A stretch of 64,000 nucleotides of DNA from Lepidodermella squamata (Eukaryota > Gastrotricha), in assembly GCA_047495785.1 (NCBI GenBank), contig JBLDXI010000033.1, positions 930,001 through 994,000 of the forward strand. The letters run 5' to 3'. A program made the position numbers and the translations under genes. The notes under the pieces are model-generated. The model had not been told where the DNA came from and did not search any database. It saw only the letters and a program-made list of their open reading frames with translations. This document shows positions 59,537-64,000 of this stretch, in pieces (within the stretch, counting starts at the first letter, position 1; every line of letters begins with the position of its first letter).

Positions 59537-59887
59537 CTATTTCAACTGATGAAGCTTTGCAAGGAACTCGTAGCCGCCCTCCGAACGAATTCGTTGGCAA
59601 TTGTGGCCGGGAAGGAACTGTTGCAATTTAGCTTTCGCGTCTTCATCGCTTCCAGCCGGGAAGACAACGTAATAATGTGGCCCGCGAACAGAATCACAGG
59701 ATCCTTCATCGTCAAGATAAATATGCGCGCCATCGGAAAAACTGTCCAGAAAGCTTTTCAGCGCCATGACGCGGTTCGATTCTCTGCTGCCGTCGGGTTG
59801 CAAATTCGGCTCGAGTTGCCCATTCGAGTTGACAAGCAGTTCATCCCCAGAGCGGCCCAACTTGATTGAAAACCAGTAATCAGGCAT
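59537..59887 (-). CDS. Small intronless protein of unknown family, copy 2 (diverged)
   Basis: A 116-codon frame from ATG 59887 (M-P-D-Y-W-F-S-I-K-L-G-R). It shares the same layout as copies 1 and 3. Most changes are conservative: the Cys pair is now E-G-S-C-D, and the strand reads P-H-Y-Y-V-V-F-P. The G-R-S-G-D-E-L, V-N-S-N-G-Q-L-E-P-N-L-Q-P and K-A-K-L-Q-Q-F-L-P segments are unchanged. Amino-acid conservation with more silent change suggests purifying selection, so it is a working paralogue rather than a decayed one. Confidence 0.72.
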   Translation of the reverse strand: MPDYWFSIKLGRSGDELLVNSNGQLEPNLQPDGSRESNRVMALKSFLDSFSDGAHIYLDDEGSCDSVRGPHYYVVFPAGSDEDAKAKLQQFLPGHNCQRIRSEGGYEFLAKLHQLK

Positions 59888-60865
59888 TGTAAAGCAAAAT
59901 TAAAAAATCAGGATTCTTAGAATTAGAATCTGCGAATACTACAAGCTAGCTACCGTTCGCAGTATATTTTAAGCCCATCCGCTGGTAATAAATAAATACC
60001 TACCACCTTACATTGGGTAACAGCATTAGAATTGCGCATATCCGCTATCCGCCTTAACAAACAAACTGGGGAACGTACAAGAGTACGCTTGCAGCTGTGA
60101 ATCGATTAGATTATGGCTCATGATATATAAATATATAGGATATAGGATGTACCGCAGATTTGAACTATTCAAGTTATAAAATAGCCTTATAACAAACAAA
60201 CATACCTATAATCCAATCGCGAGAGATCGCGCGTGATTAATGGCAAATTTTATGCTTGATCATCGAAATATTAACGCATTGAATATTACTCAGAAATGAA
60301 TCAGAAAGCCAAGTATGACCAAGCAAATGCCCTGCGTGGCACCTCCGAACTCCGAAACGCAGTAGCTTCCTCAGCCGCGACGATTTATAGCCGCCAATGG
60401 ATCTTACTATAACGCACTAAATACATCGAACCTTTTTACATTGCGAATTCTAATAGAAAGCTACGAATGGCATGTAATACTTTTACCCTCATTTTATATA
60501 TTTTTACACTACATACATGATTGTTTTTACTCGTTATGAGGCTCGAGTCAACGCGCCGAGAGCGTCTATGACGGATGGTGGTACAAATAAAATCCCTTCA
60601 CATGCCAAATCTCGGACGGCTCCGTACAGATATAAACCTGTTACTCATGTCATACCATACAAATATGAATGATGATTTCATAAATATCGAAGACTGACAG
60701 TAGGGTATTATTATATTCACACCTCTTGAAAAACGCACATTGTCTCCAAGACAAACAACAGCGTTCAATAAGATTTTATTCACCTCGGAAACAGTTTACA
60801 ATCCGCACAGAATTATCAGCAAATCGCCCTCTCTACTATTTGCTCATCAAAAACTGGACTCTGCA
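59888..60865. other. Intergenic, no gene seen
   Basis: AT-rich DNA upstream of copy 2 and downstream of copy 3. 60664-60865 is the diverged counterpart of 58149-58355. No supported frame. Confidence 0.45.
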
Positions 60866-61500
60866 GGCAAACCGCTATTTCAACTGATGAAGCTTTGCAA
60901 GAAACTCATAGCCGCCTTCCGAATACATTCGTTTGCAATTGTAGTCGGGAAGGAACTGTTGCAACTTTGCTTTCGCAGCGTCATCGCTTCCAGCCGGGAA
61001 GACAACGTGATAATGCGGTGGGGTAACGGATTCGCAGCATCCTTCATCATCACGATAGATATGTGCGCCATTGGAAAAGCTGTCCAGAAAGCTTATCAGC
61101 GCCTCGATTTTTCCCCAATCTCTTCCGTCGGGTTGCAAATTTGGCTCGAGTTGCCCATTCGAGTTGACACGCAGTTCATCCCCAGAGCGGCCCAACTTGA
61201 TTACAAACCAGTATTCGGACATTGTAATGCAAAATAAGATTTTTTGAATAATATTATCGACCTATAACCTTCGAATGCTGAAGCCTACCGCCATTTTGGT
61301 TATTTTTATAGGCCCACCGCCAGTAATATGAATCACAGCATATGAGATAAAGACATCCTCAAAGCCTTATCTTCTCGGTTTTTTAAAAGGTGAATACACA
61401 ACCGCACGCAGCCCACGGACAAAAGATGCACAATTTGAATCATTTTGCATTGTTTTTCTGCTCGACAATGTTTAGCAACTTATCCGATGGACCGCTGCAT
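60866..61500. repeat. Duplicated block, copy 2
   Basis: This is the counterpart of 58356-58990. Its right edge runs on without a break into the 3' end of channel I, so this is probably the original location and the block at 58.4 kb the derived one. Confidence 0.8.
60875..61222 (-). CDS. Small intronless protein of unknown family, copy 3
   Basis: A 115-codon frame from ATG 61222, identical to copy 1 except near the C-terminus. Here the end (G-G-Y-E-F-L-A-K-L-H-Q-L-K) agrees with diverged copy 2, so this is the ancestral ending and copy 1 is the altered one. No signal peptide, no membrane segment, no recognised domain. It lies 360 bp downstream of channel I on the same strand. Confidence 0.72.
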   Translation of the reverse strand: MSEYWFVIKLGRSGDELRVNSNGQLEPNLQPDGRDWGKIEALISFLDSFSNGAHIYRDDEGCCESVTPPHYHVVFPAGSDDAAKAKLQQFLPDYNCKRMYSEGGYEFLAKLHQLK

Positions 61501-61582
61501 AGGTTCATTATAAATAATTTCGAAGCTGACACATTACTCTAAAGTTACGAAATGACACCAAAATTTATTCACATTATCATGG

Positions 61583-63455
61583 TTAATATTCGGCATAGTA
61601 AGAAACAGTGCCATTTTCATCAAAGGGCCGCGGAATACCCGGCGGATCTTGAGACATGAGCCCAATCCACGCAATCAGTGGATAAATAATCGATATTAAC
61701 GTCGCTGCAAGAAAACCGAACCAGTTAATTAATGCCGCAATCAAGGTACTCCGCGTCAACTTTTGAAACTTGTCCGAACTAGATCGAATCGACGCGCTGC
61801 GTTGGAAGGAATTTCGCTTCAAATAGGACGGAGTTGCTAGCGAAGCTGAATAGTTCGTATCCGATGTGCTCCTAGACGAAGAAACTGGGCTGATTGCTGC
61901 CCCAACGCTCCTACTATTAGGAGGTGGTGATTCGCCGTAGTCTTGATCGATAAATTCTTCAGCCATTTCAGCCAGAACACACACGCCATGACTACTACTG
62001 CTTCGGACATTTGTTGGGAATTTCCGTTTTGATGCTTGGGGTTTTTTGATTTTGTATCGATGCCATAACAAGCCCCAAAGCGGCAGGCCTTCATCCGGGT
62101 CGACTAGTTCGATTGTAACAATGCAGATCGAGACAGTTACGACGGAGAGTCCGAGCATTAAATTCAGGTAGGTTTGAATCAGCGACTCGTCCGAGGATCT
62201 TGGCAGCTGCTCGGCCAGCTGGCCTTGGAAGAAAAAGGCTGTTAGCAGCACGACAGTACCCTGAGGCACTCGATCGATGAATTTGATCGGCATGAGATAG
62301 GTCAACACTTGGAGTATCGATAGAAGAGTTAACGGGACGAGGAAAGTTCGCTTGAAGTAGTCAGGTTTCCTCTGTAAAACGATGAAAAACTGCATTCGGC
62401 TGAACCCAGTCCGCTTTCCAGTTCGGTAAATTGCAGGAAATCCGTCGGCACCTGAAAAAAGTATTTTTTAATTTATTCAAATTATTTTTTAATTTATTAT
62501 TATTGTAATTAATTTAAATTTTTTGAATTTTCAAAATATTTTTTTGAATTTTTTACTAACCTATCAGCGTCCACATTGGATTCTCAGCGTACATTCCTAA
62601 TGCGACGGTATCGGATTTGTCCGGCCTTTCGACGATTTCAAGCTCCGTCCATTTGTAGGTAATTGATTCAATAACAATCGAGCATCGTCTGGAAAAAATT
62701 AGTAAAAAAATTTAATTTAATTCTATAAAAAAAATAAAATAAAAAAATGAACAAAAATGAAATAATAAATTATAAAAAAAATGAAAAAAATGGATTAATG
62801 AATCTTTATATACTGGAAATCGAAGGGGTAGAATTTGAGATCGAGGCGGCATCGTGTGGCGAATTTGCCACTCGGATGGTACCAAACTTGGCCGTCATTG
62901 GTGACTCGGAATCGAAAATCGTCGTTATGGATCAAGCTAATGATGTCATCAACGCTGTTGGCTACTTGCAAATCAGGCGCCCATATCAACTCGGGCGCTA
63001 TTATAACCTCCTTAATGCCGCCAAACCGCGCAGGATCCCACCTGAGCGACGGGTCGACCCAGCCCTAAATTCGAAAAATATTTGAAAAATCAGAAAAAAT
63101 TCCAAAAATTATTAACCAATTGAAGTCGGGCGGTTGTCACTAAAGTTTCGCTGTTTTCGATGATTTCCTGTACCCGAATGAGATAAAGCCGGCATAGTAC
63201 GATGAAAGGACAGGAATGCGAATCGTTCGACCCGTTTGGACAATCTTGCTCCGGGATAATCGTTTTGTTGTAGCCACTCTCAGGACCAATGAGAGCATCT
63301 AAAAGCTTCGACTCGTGGCGGCTTTTCGGCTTCCAGTGCTTGATAAAATTCGACCCCGGCCTTTCATCAACCAGGTCACGTGTTTCGTCCTGAGCCTCAA
63401 TCACGGCAAAGGCCGAAAAAACTAGGGCAAACGTGATGAGGTAATTTCTGTTCAT
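61583..63455 (-). CDS. Cys-loop channel subunit, cluster type (channel I), four exons
   Basis: Minus-strand exons 63455-63117, 63064-62814, 62688-62561 and 62451-61583 join to 528 residues. Signal peptide: M-N-R-N-Y-L-I-T-F-A-L-V-F. Ligand domain: W-D-P-A-R-F-G-G and W-A-P-D-L-Q-V-A-N-S. The Cys-loop C-R-L-D-L-K-F-Y-P-F-D-F-Q-R-C has the conserved intron in the Gln codon. Two further introns of the sister genes, before M1 and before M2, are lost, so one exon carries M1 to the stop. Pore: I-D-R-V-P-Q-G-T-V-V-L-L-T-A-F-F. The long M3-M4 loop is Ser-rich with A-E-E-F-I-D, as in channel H. Tail: E-N-G-T-V-S-Y-Y-A-E-Y. Confidence 0.9.
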
Positions 63456-64000
63456 ATCACATGAAATTCAGGTGAAAAATCGCGCCAATAACGGCGATCT
63501 AGAACAAGTTATATTACCAACTACAATAACAAAATCGCTTTATTGCTTCTTCAATGGCTATTATTGCGTTTGTTATTTATCGTTAATGATCAAGCACCAT
63601 GAAAAGCCGGTCAAGAAACTAACTACCTGTAAGCACTTTTCTCATTTCCGCTCCTCCTTTCACCTAATTTTCACCGCTTTTCATTACACCTTATATTATA
63701 GACCATAAGGCGCTATTTTTAGATCATGATTGCCCTTCTGGGCCGGGGAAGTTGACAATTTTTGCCGAAATATTTTGTCACCAAATGTATAAATGTATTG
63801 TGGACTGCGTACAATTGCGGAAAAATCACCCTTTTTCATTTGATTGATAGTAATAAAAATCAGGTAAAGAAGGTTTTCCATGTTTTTACCACAAGCCGGG
63901 TATAAACGCATTTATGCGAAATGCCGGCGGGCTTTCACGCGCCGTCGGTTAACAACATAATATCCGCGCCTTAGATGAGATTACTCGGGCTAGTTTGTTG
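63456..64000. other. Window end, no gene seen
   Basis: Upstream DNA of channel I; likely promoter. Short frames here have no supporting features. Confidence 0.4.

Overview
The window looks like nuclear DNA of a small invertebrate. Genes are split by many short GT-AG introns (mostly 40-100 bp) with TTTTCAG-like acceptors, genes are dense on both strands, intergenic DNA is AT-rich, and globin-like and Cys-loop channel families are expanded. This fits a nematode or another compact ecdysozoan genome; I cannot fix the species. I joined exons by hand from splice consensus and reading phase. For the multi-exon genes where I worked out every junction, the joined coding lengths divide by three.

Layout. 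0.2-4 kb: a globin-like gene, an unrecognised charged protein and a DMT/EamA-type membrane transporter. 4.5-11.9 kb (minus): one large receptor-type protein tyrosine phosphatase (apple-like domain, FN3 repeats, one membrane segment, active D1, degenerate D2). 11.9-16.7 kb: no convincing gene. 16.7-24.3 kb: three globin-like genes, a small MARCH-like RING-CH membrane protein and two small secreted proteins. 24.9-28.8 kb: two nicotinic-type channel subunits. 29-37 kb: five more globin-like genes, plus a GC-richer anomalous stretch at 32.5-33.7 kb. 38.3-40.6 kb: an intronless class C (GABA-B-like) receptor. 41.5-63.5 kb: seven related Cys-loop channel subunits, with three copies of a small unknown gene, a foldback element and a channel-gene relic between the last two.

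Two gene families carry most of the interest. (1) Nine divergent globin-like genes. All but one keep the classical B12.2 phase-2 intron. Several begin with Met-Gly in a myristoylation-like context, five carry a C-x2-C-x2-W motif at the start of helix H, and one has lost the proximal histidine. By eye the distal E7 residue is hydrophobic in all of them. They look like a lineage-specific, partly membrane-anchored and possibly redox-active globin group. (2) Seven Cys-loop subunits share an unusual pore motif (R-V-P-Q-A-T-V-V-L-L-T) after an acidic -1' residue, an intron inside the Cys-loop, and a conserved extracellular C-terminal tail, mostly S-Y-Y-A-E after an N-glycosylation sequon. With the receptor phosphatase, GABA-B-like receptor and nicotinic-type subunits, much of the window encodes neuronal or sensory membrane signalling proteins.
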